The position numbers and the translations under genes were made by a program. A DNA stretch of 64,000 nucleotides from RYN-230 sp963837515 (GTDB lineage Bacteria > Actinomycetota > Actinomycetes > Streptosporangiales > Streptosporangiaceae): NCBI GenBank assembly GCA_963837515.1, contig CAWINT010000005.1, positions 124,001 to 188,000 of the forward strand, in the 5' to 3' direction. The stretch's first letter is position 1. Each line of letters opens with the position of its first letter. Below the pieces are notes generated by a model, which was not told the DNA's origin, searched no databases, and saw only the letters and a program-made list of their open reading frames with translations. Below are positions 49,060 to 58,099 of the stretch, in pieces.

Positions 49060-50802
49060 GTGACTGAGCAGGGGCGGGGTGCTCACTCCGGGTGGCGGCT
49101 CCTGCCCGGAACCGCCGCGCTGCGCCACTATCAGCCGGCCTGGCTGAGCGGCGATCTGCTGGCCGGGCTGACCGTCGCCGCCTATCTGGTCCCACAGGTG
49201 ATGGCGTATGCACAGGTGGCCGGGCTGCCCCCGGTGGCCGGGCTGTGGGCGGCGCTGCCCGCGCTGGTGGTCTACGCGGTGCTGGGCTCGTCGGCCTCGT
49301 TGTCGATGGGGCCGGAGTCGACGACCGCGCTGATGACGGCGGTGGCGATCGGCCCGCTGGCCAGCGGGCACCCGGCCCGGTACGCAGCGCTGGCGGCGTT
49401 GCTGGCGCTGCTGATGGGCCTGCTGTCGGTGCTGGCCTCGCTACTGCGGCTGGGATTCCTCGCCGACCTGCTGTCCCGGCCCGTGCTGGTGGGCTACCTG
49501 GCCGGGGTGGGGCTCATCATGATCGCTGACCAGCTGAGCCGGGTCACCGGGGTGCGGGTCACCGGGCAGCTGTTCGTCACGCAGCTCGTGTCCTTCGCCC
49601 GGGGCCTGGGCGCGGCCCAGCCGCTGACGATGGCCCTGGCCGTCGCGATTCTGGTTTTCCTGTTCGTGCTGCACTGGCGCTGGCCGCACGCACCGGGCCC
49701 GCTGCTGGCCATCCTGCTGGCCACGGGGGCCACGATCGCCTTCGGGCTGCAGGCGCACGGGATCCGCGTGGTCGGGACCATCCCGGCCGGGCTGCCGGTG
49801 CCGGGACCGCCCGATATCCAGCCAGCTGACCTGAGGGAGTTGCTGCTGCCCGCGTTCAGCCTGATGATCGTGGCGTTCACCGACGACGTGCTGACCGCGC
49901 GGTCCTTCGCGCGGCGTGGCGAGCGGGTCCGCCCCAACCAGGAGCTGCTCGCGCTGGGGGTGGCGAACACCGGAGCCGGCCTGCTGTCGGGGTTCCCGGT
50001 CAGCAGCAGCGCCAGCCGGACGGCCATCGCCGTCGCCACCGGGAGCAGGACCCAGGTGTACTCGGTGGCGGCCGCGGGGTCGGTGCTGATCGTGCTGCTG
50101 TTCCTGCGCCCGGTGCTGGCGCTGTTCCCGGTCGCGGCACTCGGTGCCATCGTCATCTACGCGGCGGTCCGGCTGATCGACGTGGCCGCGTTCCGGCGGC
50201 TGCTGGCGTTCCGCCGCGGCGAGCTGGTGGTCGCGCTGTCGGCGTGCGCCGGCGTGCTGGTCTTCAACATCCTGTACGGAGTGCTGCTCGCGGTGGGCAT
50301 CTCGGTAGCTGACCTGCTGCTGCGGGTGGCCCGGCCGCACGATGCGGTGCTGGGCCGGGTGCCGGGGCTGGCGGGCATGCACGATGTGGACGACTACCCG
50401 GGCGCGCGGACCATTCCGGGGCTGGTCGTGTACCGCTACGACGCACCGCTGTTCTTCGCCAACGCGGACGACTTCCGGCGCCGTGCGCTGGCCGCCGCGG
50501 AGGCCGCCGATGACGTGCCGCCCCGCTGGTTCGTGCTCAACGTCGAGGCCAACGTCGAGGTGGACTTCACCGCGCTGGAGGCGGTTGACGCGGTCCGCGC
50601 CGAGCTCAGCCGCCGGGGGATCGTCTTCGCGCTGGCCCGGGTCAAGCAGGACCTGCTGGCCCGGCTGGCCGCGTTCGGCCTGACCGACAACATCGGCGCG
50701 CAGTACCTGTTCCCCACGCTGCCGACGGCCGTGGCGGCCTACGAGGAGTGGGCCCGGCGCCAGCCGCCACCCGCCCCGCCATCCTGCCCGCCGGGCCGCT
50801 AG
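49060..50802 (+). CDS. SulP-family anion transporter with STAS domain (Rv1739c-like)
   Basis: 580 residues, GTG start. The membrane domain has about ten to twelve helices with the SulP signatures GLTVAAYLVPQVMAYAQVAGLPPVAGLW and SSASLSMGPESTTALM. SFARRGERVRPNQELLALGVANTGAGLLSGFPVSSSASRTA forms the later transport-core motif. The C-terminal STAS domain (~440-565) has LVVYRYDAPLFFANADDFRRR and VDFTALEAVDAV. The family carries sulfate, bicarbonate or dicarboxylates. In M. tuberculosis Rv1739c sits next to DosR-regulated Rv1738, whose homologue is 5 kb away here. Confidence 0.9.
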   Translation: MTEQGRGAHSGWRLLPGTAALRHYQPAWLSGDLLAGLTVAAYLVPQVMAYAQVAGLPPVAGLWAALPALVVYAVLGSSASLSMGPESTTALMTAVAIGPLASGHPARYAALAALLALLMGLLSVLASLLRLGFLADLLSRPVLVGYLAGVGLIMIADQLSRVTGVRVTGQLFVTQLVSFARGLGAAQPLTMALAVAILVFLFVLHWRWPHAPGPLLAILLATGATIAFGLQAHGIRVVGTIPAGLPVPGPPDIQPADLRELLLPAFSLMIVAFTDDVLTARSFARRGERVRPNQELLALGVANTGAGLLSGFPVSSSASRTAIAVATGSRTQVYSVAAAGSVLIVLLFLRPVLALFPVAALGAIVIYAAVRLIDVAAFRRLLAFRRGELVVALSACAGVLVFNILYGVLLAVGISVADLLLRVARPHDAVLGRVPGLAGMHDVDDYPGARTIPGLVVYRYDAPLFFANADDFRRRALAAAEAADDVPPRWFVLNVEANVEVDFTALEAVDAVRAELSRRGIVFALARVKQDLLARLAAFGLTDNIGAQYLFPTLPTAVAAYEEWARRQPPPAPPSCPPGR

Positions 50803-50840
50803 CAGCCGGGCCCAATGACAGGCCGATGGCCGGCGGCTGC

Positions 50841-50854
50841 CTGACCTTCGGCCC
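50841..50854. promoter_or_regulatory. Partial DosR-like box upstream of the DUF1918 gene
   Basis: CTGAC-CTTC-GGCCC matches the loose box with two mismatches in the left half, 60 bases before the DUF1918 ATG. Confidence 0.22.
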
Positions 50855-50913
50855 TGGTACCCCTGGGCCGGGCCGCCAAGGATGATCATGTAAGCGAGTG
50901 AGAGGGGTGCGCG

Positions 50914-51123
50914 ATGCGAGCGGCCGTGGGTGATGGATTGCTGGTCCGGGGACGGCACGTGGATGATGCTGAGCGCATTGGCGTGATCATCGCCATCCAC
51001 GGCGAGCACGGATCGCCCCCGTACCTGGTGCGGTGGAAGGACGGCCGGGACAGCGTGTTCTTCCCGTCCGCCGACACCGAGGTGGAGCACCTGCCGGCCA
51101 GCCGGCAGGGCAGCGGCGGCTGA
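50914..51123 (+). CDS. DUF1918 protein
   Basis: 69 residues. AAVGDGLLVRGRHVDDAERIGVIIAIHGEHGSPPYLVRWKDGRDSVFFPSADTEVEH is a complete DUF1918 domain, an SH3-like barrel common in actinobacteria. GAGAGGGG precedes the ATG. Its function is not known; it is often found near universal stress and DosR-type genes. It is the last gene of the right stress block. Confidence 0.9.
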   Translation: MRAAVGDGLLVRGRHVDDAERIGVIIAIHGEHGSPPYLVRWKDGRDSVFFPSADTEVEHLPASRQGSGG

Positions 51124-51275
51124 CGGCGGGCCGGGCCCGCTGGGCAGTGGTGACCCGTCCGGCTGCGTTACTGGGGGGGCGCGCAGCCGGACGGCCCCCG
51201 CGATGGAGGAGCCGGGGCCATGCCCGGCGGCCTGCTGACGCCTGCACGAGTGCAACACGGCGGCGGTCCGTTGCG

Positions 51276-52817
51276 CTACTGCGCGCGCCGGAGGGTGAGC
51301 TTGTCCACCTTGCCGGTGCTGAGCCGGGGCAGTTCCGCGACGATCCGGTAGTGCCGGGGCACCTTGTAGCCCGCCAGCCGGGCGCGGCAGTGGCTGCGCA
51401 GGGCGTCCGCCGTCGGCTGGCGGCCGGGGCGGGGGAGCACCACGGCCAGCCCGGTCTCTCCCCACTGCTCGTCCGGCACCCCGATCACGGCGGCCTCGGC
51501 CACGTCGCCGTGCCCGGCCAGCACCGCCTCGACCTCGGCCGGGTAGACGTTCTCGCCGCCGGAGATGTACATCTCCTTCAGCCGGGTGCGGATCCAGTAG
51601 AAGCCGTCACCATCCCGCTCGGCCACGTCCCCGGTGCTGAGCCAGCCCGCCCAGCGTGCGCTCGCGGTGGCCTGCGGGTTGCGCCAGTAACCGGGGAACA
51701 CGGCCGGCCCCCTGACCATCAGCTCACCGGTGCCCGGGCCCGGCACCGGCCCGGCCCCGTCCAGGTCGCGCAGGGCCACCTCGATGTGCAGGTAGGGGCG
51801 CCCGGCCGAGCCGGCCTTCTGCCGTGCGTACTCCGGCGGCACGCACAGCACGTTGGGCGCCGCCTCGGTCAGCCCGTATCCCTGCAGCACGGTGACACCG
51901 CGGGCCTGCCACTGCTCGATGAGCGGCAGCGGCATGGGAGCCCCGCCGACCATCACCTGCCGCAGGCTGGACAGGTCCGCCGTGGCGAACTCCGGGTGCG
52001 CCGCCAGCATCAGGTAGTTCGTCGGCACGCCCATCATGGTGGTGACCCGCCTGGCCGGGATGAGCCGGAGCACCCGGGCCGGGTCGAACACCCGTTCCAG
52101 CACCACCCGGGCGCCCTTCCACCAGGCGAGCAGCGGCTGGACGTTCCAGCCGCCCACGTGGCATTGCGGCAGCACCTGCAGGACCACGTCATCGCCGGAG
52201 AGCTCCGCGGTCCGGTCGAGGCTGAGGTTGGCCCAGAAGCAGTTGGCGTGGGTGAGCACCACGCCCTTGGGCCGGCCGGTCGTGCCGGACGTGTACAGGA
52301 TGAGCAGCGGGTCGTCATCGGCGACGGCGGCCGCACCGGGCCCGGCGGCCGCACCGGGCCCGGCGGCCGCAACCGGGCCGCCCGGCGCTGCCCCGGCGGG
52401 GCACTCCCCGCCGGGGCTCAGCGGCCCGACCGGGACCGCGAGGCCGGCCTGGCGGGCGGCGTCCTGGGCCAGCGCCAGGAGATCCGGCTCGGCCAGCACC
52501 ACCGACGGCCCCGCGTCGCGTAGCTGGTAGGCCAGCTCGGCGGCGGTGAGGCGCCAGCTGAGCGGCACGATGATCAGCCCGCCGAGCGCGCAGGCGAAGA
52601 ACACCTCGACCTGCTCGGGACAGTTACGGGCCAGGGTGGCCACCCGGTCGCCGGCCGCCAGGCCTGCGGCGGCGAACCCCGCCGCGCGGTGGGCGGCGGC
52701 CCCGGCCAGCGCCCGGTAGGGCACCTCACGGCCGCCGAAGTCGATCGCCACCCGGTCCGGGGTCAAGGCGGCCCGGGCGGTGAGCCAGCCGCCGATGGTG
52801 AGCTGGGACGAGGTCAT
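51276..52817 (-). CDS. AMP-forming acyl-CoA ligase, last gene of the liv operon
   Basis: 513 residues from ATG 52817, overlapping the KAS III-like stop (ATGA). P-loop LYTSGTTGRPKG, PQCHVGGWNVQPLL, YGLTEAAPN, WLSTGDVAERDGDGFY, catalytic lysine in LSTGKVDK. An Ala/Gly/Pro insertion (~140-165, with a near-perfect 18-bp DNA repeat) separates the N-terminal part from the P-loop. It probably activates the acid brought in by the ABC transporter of the same operon; the acid is unknown. Confidence 0.87.
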   Translation of the reverse strand: MTSSQLTIGGWLTARAALTPDRVAIDFGGREVPYRALAGAAAHRAAGFAAAGLAAGDRVATLARNCPEQVEVFFACALGGLIIVPLSWRLTAAELAYQLRDAGPSVVLAEPDLLALAQDAARQAGLAVPVGPLSPGGECPAGAAPGGPVAAAGPGAAAGPGAAAVADDDPLLILYTSGTTGRPKGVVLTHANCFWANLSLDRTAELSGDDVVLQVLPQCHVGGWNVQPLLAWWKGARVVLERVFDPARVLRLIPARRVTTMMGVPTNYLMLAAHPEFATADLSSLRQVMVGGAPMPLPLIEQWQARGVTVLQGYGLTEAAPNVLCVPPEYARQKAGSAGRPYLHIEVALRDLDGAGPVPGPGTGELMVRGPAVFPGYWRNPQATASARWAGWLSTGDVAERDGDGFYWIRTRLKEMYISGGENVYPAEVEAVLAGHGDVAEAAVIGVPDEQWGETGLAVVLPRPGRQPTADALRSHCRARLAGYKVPRHYRIVAELPRLSTGKVDKLTLRRAQ

Positions 52818-53863
52818 GGCGGTGCTCCCCATTGCAGCACGGTCGCGGCCCACGTGTACCCGGTCCCCGCGGCCAGCAGCAGCACCACGTCGCCGTCGCC
52901 CAGCCGCCCCGACCGGGCCAGCCGGTCCAGCCCGAGCAGGTTGTCGACGCCGCTCATGTGCCCGGTGTCGTCCAGGTAGACGGCCTGCGCCGGGGCCAGC
53001 CCCAGCCGGGCCAGCAGCGCCTCCTGCATGGACCGCTTCACGTGGATGGGGCACAGGAAGCTGACGTCACCCAGGCTCAGCCCGGACTGCTTCACGGCGC
53101 TGACCGCGACCTGCACGAAGTTGTCCAGGCTGGCCTGGGACAGGCGGTGCCGCATGCCGTCCGGGTCGGCCACGTCGATGAAGTGCCGGCGGCAGGCCAC
53201 CGTCGCCGCCGACGCGGGCGCCGCCGACCCCCCGGCCGGCACCTTCACGTGCAGGCTGAGCGAGCCGTCGGTCAGCATCGAGGTCTCCAGGATCAGATTC
53301 GCGGGATGGTCGCGGGACAGCAGCGCCGCGACGCCGCCGTCCCCGAAATTGAACATGAACCGGGAGCGGTGGTTGGCGTAATCGAGCAGCCGTGACTCGC
53401 AACTGGCCCCGACGAGCAGCAGGGTGCGGACCCGCGGGTCCGAGACCGCCAGCGCCTTGGCGACCCGCAGCGCCACGGCCGACCCGCACGAGGTGTAGTC
53501 GAGTTCGAGGGCGAAGGCGCGGCGGCAGCCGAGCTCGTGCGTGATCCGCGGCGCGGCCTGCCAGACCGGGAAGTTCTTCCAGGTCGAGCCGAAGTACATG
53601 ACCGCGTCGATGTCCCCGGGATCGGTGCCCGACTCGTCGAGTACCCGCCGCGCGGCCGCGCACCCGAGATCGGTGACGTGCTGGTGCACCGGGGCAATGT
53701 GCTTGCCGCGCAGCCCGAAGCGCTCGACGAACACCGTTTCCGGGATGCCGCTGCGGGCCGCCAGGTCCGCGGCGCTCATCCAGGTCCCGGGCAGGTGCGA
53801 GGCCAGGCCGACGATGCCCAGGCCCGGAGCGCCCGGCGGCTCAGCCACGGTCGCCGGGCTCAC
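52814..53863 (-). CDS. KAS III-like thiolase-fold enzyme with His in place of the usual Asn
   Basis: 349 residues. Cys126 in LDYTSCGSAVAL is the acylated nucleophile and His274 in CPIHVKRSMQ is the second catalytic residue. The third position, normally Asn in a GN(T/S)SAAS loop, reads DDTGHMSGVDNLL (His302). FabH-type decarboxylative condensation normally needs Asn, so this enzyme may transfer acyl groups or cleave/condense without decarboxylation. CoA-linked substrates are suggested by the downstream CoA ligase. It overlaps the TetR gene by 23 bases and the ligase by four. Confidence 0.82.
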   Translation of the reverse strand: MSPATVAEPPGAPGLGIVGLASHLPGTWMSAADLAARSGIPETVFVERFGLRGKHIAPVHQHVTDLGCAAARRVLDESGTDPGDIDAVMYFGSTWKNFPVWQAAPRITHELGCRRAFALELDYTSCGSAVALRVAKALAVSDPRVRTLLLVGASCESRLLDYANHRSRFMFNFGDGGVAALLSRDHPANLILETSMLTDGSLSLHVKVPAGGSAAPASAATVACRRHFIDVADPDGMRHRLSQASLDNFVQVAVSAVKQSGLSLGDVSFLCPIHVKRSMQEALLARLGLAPAQAVYLDDTGHMSGVDNLLGLDRLARSGRLGDGDVVLLLAAGTGYTWAATVLQWGAPP

Positions 53864-54500
53864 CGGCCGGCTCCGGCAGGCCCAGCGCCCGGGCGACGAA
53901 CGCCATCGTCTCGCGGAAGACCTCGGGCGGGACCTGCCTGGTGTCGCCCCACAGGATCCACCGCATGCCCACCATCTCGCCCACCGCCATGAGGGCCCAG
54001 GCGGTCACCTCCGGATCGGTCACGTCGATCTCCCCGCGGTCCCGGGCCGCCCGCAGCCCGGCGATGTAGCCCTCGGCCAGCCGCTCATAATGCAGCTTGA
54101 GCATCCGGGGCGAGACGAACTCGGCCTGGCGGATGATCCGGTACAGCGCCGGGTGCTCCGCCGTGAACCGGAAGAACGCCTCGAAGCCGAGCCGTTCCAC
54201 CTCCAGCCGGTCGCGGCCGCCCGCGGAGGCCTCGGCCATGGCGTGGCGGACCCGGCGGTTGAGGTCCTCGATCAGCACGTCGAAGATCTCCTGTTTCCCG
54301 GCGAAGTAGCGGTAGAACGTCCCCTGCGCCACCCCGGCGGACTCCGTGATCTTCACGATCGAGGCATCGTGGTACCCCAGCTCGGCGAAGACGCGCTCGG
54401 CCGCCTCCAGCAGATGACGTCGGGTCCGCGCGCCTTTGCCTTCTGGCTCCGCGAGCAGGTCCGCGGCGCCGTCCGGCGGCGCGGCCGGTTCAGCACTCAC
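53841..54500 (-). CDS. TetR-family regulator inside the liv operon
   Basis: 219 residues from GTG 54500; an ATG at 54524 would add eight. HTH ~25-70: RRHLLEAAERVFAELGYHDASIVKITESAGVAQGTFYRYFAGKQEIF. The ligand domain (FTAEHPALYRIIRQAEFVSPRMLKLHYERLAEGY) fits the TetR group linked to aromatic or fatty acid catabolism. The start lies within the end of livM and the end within the KAS III-like gene, so it is cotranslated with the genes it may control. Confidence 0.86.
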   Translation of the reverse strand: MSAEPAAPPDGAADLLAEPEGKGARTRRHLLEAAERVFAELGYHDASIVKITESAGVAQGTFYRYFAGKQEIFDVLIEDLNRRVRHAMAEASAGGRDRLEVERLGFEAFFRFTAEHPALYRIIRQAEFVSPRMLKLHYERLAEGYIAGLRAARDRGEIDVTDPEVTAWALMAVGEMVGMRWILWGDTRQVPPEVFRETMAFVARALGLPEPAGEPGDRG

Positions 54501-55677
54501 CGTCGCCCCCCATCCCTTCCTCACCGTGTCGGCCGGCCAGGTGACGCCGGGCGCGGGCCGCCACCTCGGCCAGCCCTCCCGGGGCGAAGAGAACGAACAG
54601 GATGAAGATCGCCCCGAGCAGGAACTGCGGTTGTGACAGTGGCACCCGCAGCGGCGCGGGCAGCGAGGCGAAGGACGGCTCCGCGGCGATCTTGAGCAGG
54701 TACTGCTGCAGGTACACGTAAACGATAGCGCCGAGGACCGCGCCCCACCGGCTGCCGACGCCGCCGAGCACCACCATCACCAGGACGGATACCGTCACCG
54801 TCAGCGAGGCCACGGAGTCCGGGGCGGCCGTGCCGACCAGCAGCAGGTACACCATGCCGCCGGCGGTGGCGAGCAGCGAGGACAGCACGAAGGAGGCGAG
54901 CTTGAACCGGAACGGCCGCAGGCCCAGCGTCTCGGCCCGCCGCTCACTCTCCCGGATGGCCAGCCACACCCGCCCGGTGACCGACTCGGTGGCCAGCCAG
55001 ACCAGGGCGTAGGCGGCGACCAGGAACACCAGCGCCAGCCAGTACACGTTGCGGGTGTTGGCCACCCCGACCAGCGCCGCCGGGAGGCGGGTGGTGGCCA
55101 GCACCAGCCCGGTGTCACCGCCGGTCAGGCCGTGCGGGTTGTCCTCGGCCAGGTAGTACCCGGCCTGGGCGAAGGCCAGCGTGACCATGGCGAAGGCGAT
55201 GCCCCGGACCCGCAGGCTGACCGCCCCCAGCACGAGCGCCAGCACGCCGCCCGCCACCGCGGTCACCACGAGGGCCGGCAGCAGCGGCCAGTGCCAGTCG
55301 GACAGCGCGATGTCCAGCCCGTAGACACCGGTCGCGAAGTACAGCACCTGGCCGAAGGACAGCAGGCCGGTGAAGCCGAACAGCAGGTCGAAGCCCAGCG
55401 CCACCCCGCCGAAGACCAGGCACAGGCCGAGGACCTGCAGCGTGCCAGGCGAGTTGAGCACGTCCACCGGCCCGGGCAGGATCCCGCCGATCTGGACGCC
55501 GGCCAGCGGGATCAGGGCCGCCACGGCGACCGCCACGGCCAGCCCGGCGAGGCCCGCCCGGCTGGGCCGGGACCGGGGTGGCCGGGCCGGGACCCGGCCG
55601 GGCAGCCGGGCCAGCACCCGGGTCCCGGGCCGGCGGGCGGCCGCCGGGCCCGCTGGCGGCCCGGCCGCGGGGCTCAT
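54490..55677 (-). CDS. livM: ABC transporter permease, LivM type
   Basis: 395 residues, about nine to ten membrane helices after a 40-residue Pro/Arg-rich N terminus. FGFTGLLSFGQVLYFATGVY is the LivM signature (usually NG..GLLSLG.A.F...GAY), and RGIAFAMVTLAFAQ and GLTGGDTGL also match. It pairs with LivH to form the channel of a branched-chain-amino-acid-type importer, a family that also takes up aromatic and dicarboxylic acids. The ATG overlaps the livH stop. Confidence 0.9.
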   Translation of the reverse strand: MSPAAGPPAGPAAARRPGTRVLARLPGRVPARPPRSRPSRAGLAGLAVAVAVAALIPLAGVQIGGILPGPVDVLNSPGTLQVLGLCLVFGGVALGFDLLFGFTGLLSFGQVLYFATGVYGLDIALSDWHWPLLPALVVTAVAGGVLALVLGAVSLRVRGIAFAMVTLAFAQAGYYLAEDNPHGLTGGDTGLVLATTRLPAALVGVANTRNVYWLALVFLVAAYALVWLATESVTGRVWLAIRESERRAETLGLRPFRFKLASFVLSSLLATAGGMVYLLLVGTAAPDSVASLTVTVSVLVMVVLGGVGSRWGAVLGAIVYVYLQQYLLKIAAEPSFASLPAPLRVPLSQPQFLLGAIFILFVLFAPGGLAEVAARARRHLAGRHGEEGMGGDGEC

Positions 55678-56582
55678 GCCGCCGCTCCCAGCAGCCCACG
55701 CGGCCGGATGAGCAGGACGACCGCCAGGACCAGGACGACCGAGACGTTGCCCAGCTGGGCCAGGCTGCCGCCGCCGCCCGCGTAGAAACCGGTGTACACC
55801 TGGACCAGGCCCACCAGCAGGGCCGCCAGCGCCGAGCCGGCCAGCGAGCCCAGCCCGCCGATCACGACGACGATGAACGCAAAGATCAGCAGCTGGTCAC
55901 CCTGGGTCGGGTCGATCAGGGCGCTGCTGAAGACGACCGAGTTGAGCAGCCCGGCCAGGCCTGCGGCCGCCCCGCCGATGGTGAACACGAGGGTGAAGGC
56001 CCGGCCGACGTCGATGCCCAGCGCCCGGACCATGTCCCGGTTCTCCGCCCCGGCCCGGATGATGATCCCGTAGCGGGTATGGCGCAGGAACCAGCTGAGC
56101 GCGGCCAGCACCGCCAGGCCGGTGCCCAGGGCGACGAAGTCACCGTTGGGGGCGCGCTCGCTGCCGAGCACGGTGACCCCGGTCAGCCAGGCGGGCACCG
56201 GGATGGCCCGCGAGTTGCTGCCGAACGCCCCGAGCAGCAGCCCGGTCAGCGCGAGGTCCAGCCCGATGGTGACCAGGATCTGGGCCACCGGGCGGCCGTA
56301 GAGCCGGCGGATCAGCAGCAACTCGGTGACCGCGGCGGCCAGCGCCCCGCCGAGGGCGGCGGCGGCCGCGGTCAGCAGGAAGCCGGCCGTCGTCCGGGGC
56401 AGCGCGCCGGGCAGCCGGGTGGCGATCGCCCAGCCCGCGTACCCGCCGAGCGTGAGGAACACCCCATGCGCGAAGTTCAGCACGTCCATGAGGCCGTAGA
56501 TCAGCGAGAGCCCCGAGGCGACCAGGAAGTACACCGCGCCGAGGGCCAGCCCGCTGAGCGTGATGGCCAGGAAAGTGGTCAT
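55674..56582 (-). CDS. livH: ABC transporter permease, LivH type
   Basis: 302 residues, eight or so membrane helices. The start SGLALGAVYFLVASGLSLIYGLMDVLNFAHGVFLTLGGYAGW is a textbook LivH signature; the cytoplasmic EAA-like loop follows around GAENRDMVRALGIDV. It forms the membrane channel with LivM. ATGA overlap with livF on its 5' side and with livM on its 3' side. Confidence 0.92.
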   Translation of the reverse strand: MTTFLAITLSGLALGAVYFLVASGLSLIYGLMDVLNFAHGVFLTLGGYAGWAIATRLPGALPRTTAGFLLTAAAAALGGALAAAVTELLLIRRLYGRPVAQILVTIGLDLALTGLLLGAFGSNSRAIPVPAWLTGVTVLGSERAPNGDFVALGTGLAVLAALSWFLRHTRYGIIIRAGAENRDMVRALGIDVGRAFTLVFTIGGAAAGLAGLLNSVVFSSALIDPTQGDQLLIFAFIVVVIGGLGSLAGSALAALLVGLVQVYTGFYAGGGGSLAQLGNVSVVLVLAVVLLIRPRGLLGAAA

Positions 56583-57331
56583 GTGGTTCCCGAGACACCG
56601 AGCAGGCGCCGCACCAGGCTGTCGTCGTCCAGGCCGCTGACGTCGCCCGCGTACACCGCCTGGCCCCGGTCCAGGACGACGACGCGGCGCGCCAGCCGCC
56701 GGACGACGTGTACGTTCTGCTCGACCATCAAGATCGTGGCGGCCGCGGCGGCGCGCTCCAGCGCCTGGACCACTTCGGTCACGTACCGCGGTGACAGTCC
56801 CTTGGTCGGCTCGTCGATCAGCAGCAGCCGCTGCTCGCGCAGCAGCACCCGGCCGATGGCGAGCATCTGCTGCTGGCCCCCGGACAGGGTCCCGGCGCGC
56901 TGCCCGGCCCGCTCCCGCAGCTCGGGGAACAGCCGGTACACCGGCTCATAGCGGGGGTTGCGGCCGGACTCGGCCAGCCGCAGGTTCTCCCGCACGGTCA
57001 GGCCCGCGAAGACCTCACGGTCCTCGGGCACGTACCCCACGCCGCCCTGCCGGATGATCCGGTGCGTGGGCCACCCGGCGATGTCCCGGCCCAGCAGCCG
57101 GACCGAGCCGGTGGCGGGCAGCAGGCCGAGGGCGGCCCGCAAGGTGGTGCTCTTCCCGGCCCCGTTGCGGCCGATCAGCGCGGTCACCCCGCCCTCCGGC
57201 ACGGTCAGCTCGACGCCGTGCAGGATGTGCGAGCCGCCGATGCTGACGTGCAGCCCGGCCAGCTCCAGGGCGGCCCGGGGGCCGCCGGGCCCGGGCGCGG
57301 TGCCCGGGGTCCCGGGGACGGGCCGGGTCAC
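56579..57331 (-). CDS. livF: ABC transporter ATP-binding protein, LivF type
   Basis: 250 residues from GTG 57331, overlapping the livG stop (GTGA). Walker A GRNGAGKST, signature LSGGQQQMLAIGR, Walker B LLLIDEPTKGLSP, and the LivF phrases GVGYVPEDREVF and RNPRYEPVYRLFPEL. It energises the importer together with LivG. Confidence 0.92.
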   Translation of the reverse strand: MTRPVPGTPGTAPGPGGPRAALELAGLHVSIGGSHILHGVELTVPEGGVTALIGRNGAGKSTTLRAALGLLPATGSVRLLGRDIAGWPTHRIIRQGGVGYVPEDREVFAGLTVRENLRLAESGRNPRYEPVYRLFPELRERAGQRAGTLSGGQQQMLAIGRVLLREQRLLLIDEPTKGLSPRYVTEVVQALERAAAAATILMVEQNVHVVRRLARRVVVLDRGQAVYAGDVSGLDDDSLVRRLLGVSGTT

Positions 57332-58089
57332 AGCGGTTCCCCGAGGTAGGCGGCCTGCACCGTGTCGTCGGCCATGACGGTGCCCGGGTCGGCGCAGGCC
57401 AGCAGCTCGCCGTGATGCAGCACCGCCACCCGCTGGGCCAGGCCGAGGACCACGGCCATATGGTGCTCGACCATGAGTACCGTCCGGCCGGCCGCGTGCA
57501 GCCCGCCGATCAGGTCCATCAGGCCGGGCACGTCCTCGCTGTTGACCCCGGCGATGGGCTCGTCGAGCAGCAGCACCTCGGCCTCGCTGGCGACCAGGAT
57601 GGCCAGCTCCAGCTTGCGCTGGTCGCCATGGGACAGGGCGGCCGCCGGCCGCCCGGCCAGGGCGGCCAGGCCGACCGCCTCGAGCGCCTGCCCGGCGGCC
57701 CGGCTGGCCGCATCGGCCGCCTTCGGCCGGTGCCACCACCGCATGCTGCCGCCGAGCCGGGCCTGCGCGGACAGCCGCGCGTTCTCGGCCGCCGACAGCG
57801 CCCCGAACAGCAGCGAGGTCTGGAACGTGCGGCCCAGCCCCAGCCGGGCGCGGTCACCGGGGCCGAGCCCGGTGACCTCGCGCCCGGCCAGCATCATCCG
57901 GCCCTCGGTGGGCTGCACCAGCCCGCTCAGCAGGTTGAGCAGCGTGGTCTTGCCCGCCCCGTTGGGCCCGATGATGCCCAGGAACTCACCCGGGGCGACC
58001 GCGAGGTCGATGCCGTCCAGGATGCGTGCCCCGCCGGCCCGGAAGCCCAGCCCGGTCACCTGCAGGGCCGGGGCCGTCGCCTGTGTCAT
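57328..58089 (-). CDS. livG: ABC transporter ATP-binding protein, LivG type
   Basis: 253 residues. Walker A GPNGAGKTT and LGLGRTFQTSLLF (typical for LivG). The signature reads LSHGDQRKLELA and Walker B VLLLDEPIAGVNSED, then VEHHMAVVLGLAQRVAVLHHGE. LSHGDQ instead of LSGGQ is normal in the LivG branch. It starts 11 bases after livK. Confidence 0.92.
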   Translation of the reverse strand: MTQATAPALQVTGLGFRAGGARILDGIDLAVAPGEFLGIIGPNGAGKTTLLNLLSGLVQPTEGRMMLAGREVTGLGPGDRARLGLGRTFQTSLLFGALSAAENARLSAQARLGGSMRWWHRPKAADAASRAAGQALEAVGLAALAGRPAAALSHGDQRKLELAILVASEAEVLLLDEPIAGVNSEDVPGLMDLIGGLHAAGRTVLMVEHHMAVVLGLAQRVAVLHHGELLACADPGTVMADDTVQAAYLGEPL

Positions 58090-58099
58090 GGCCGCTGGC

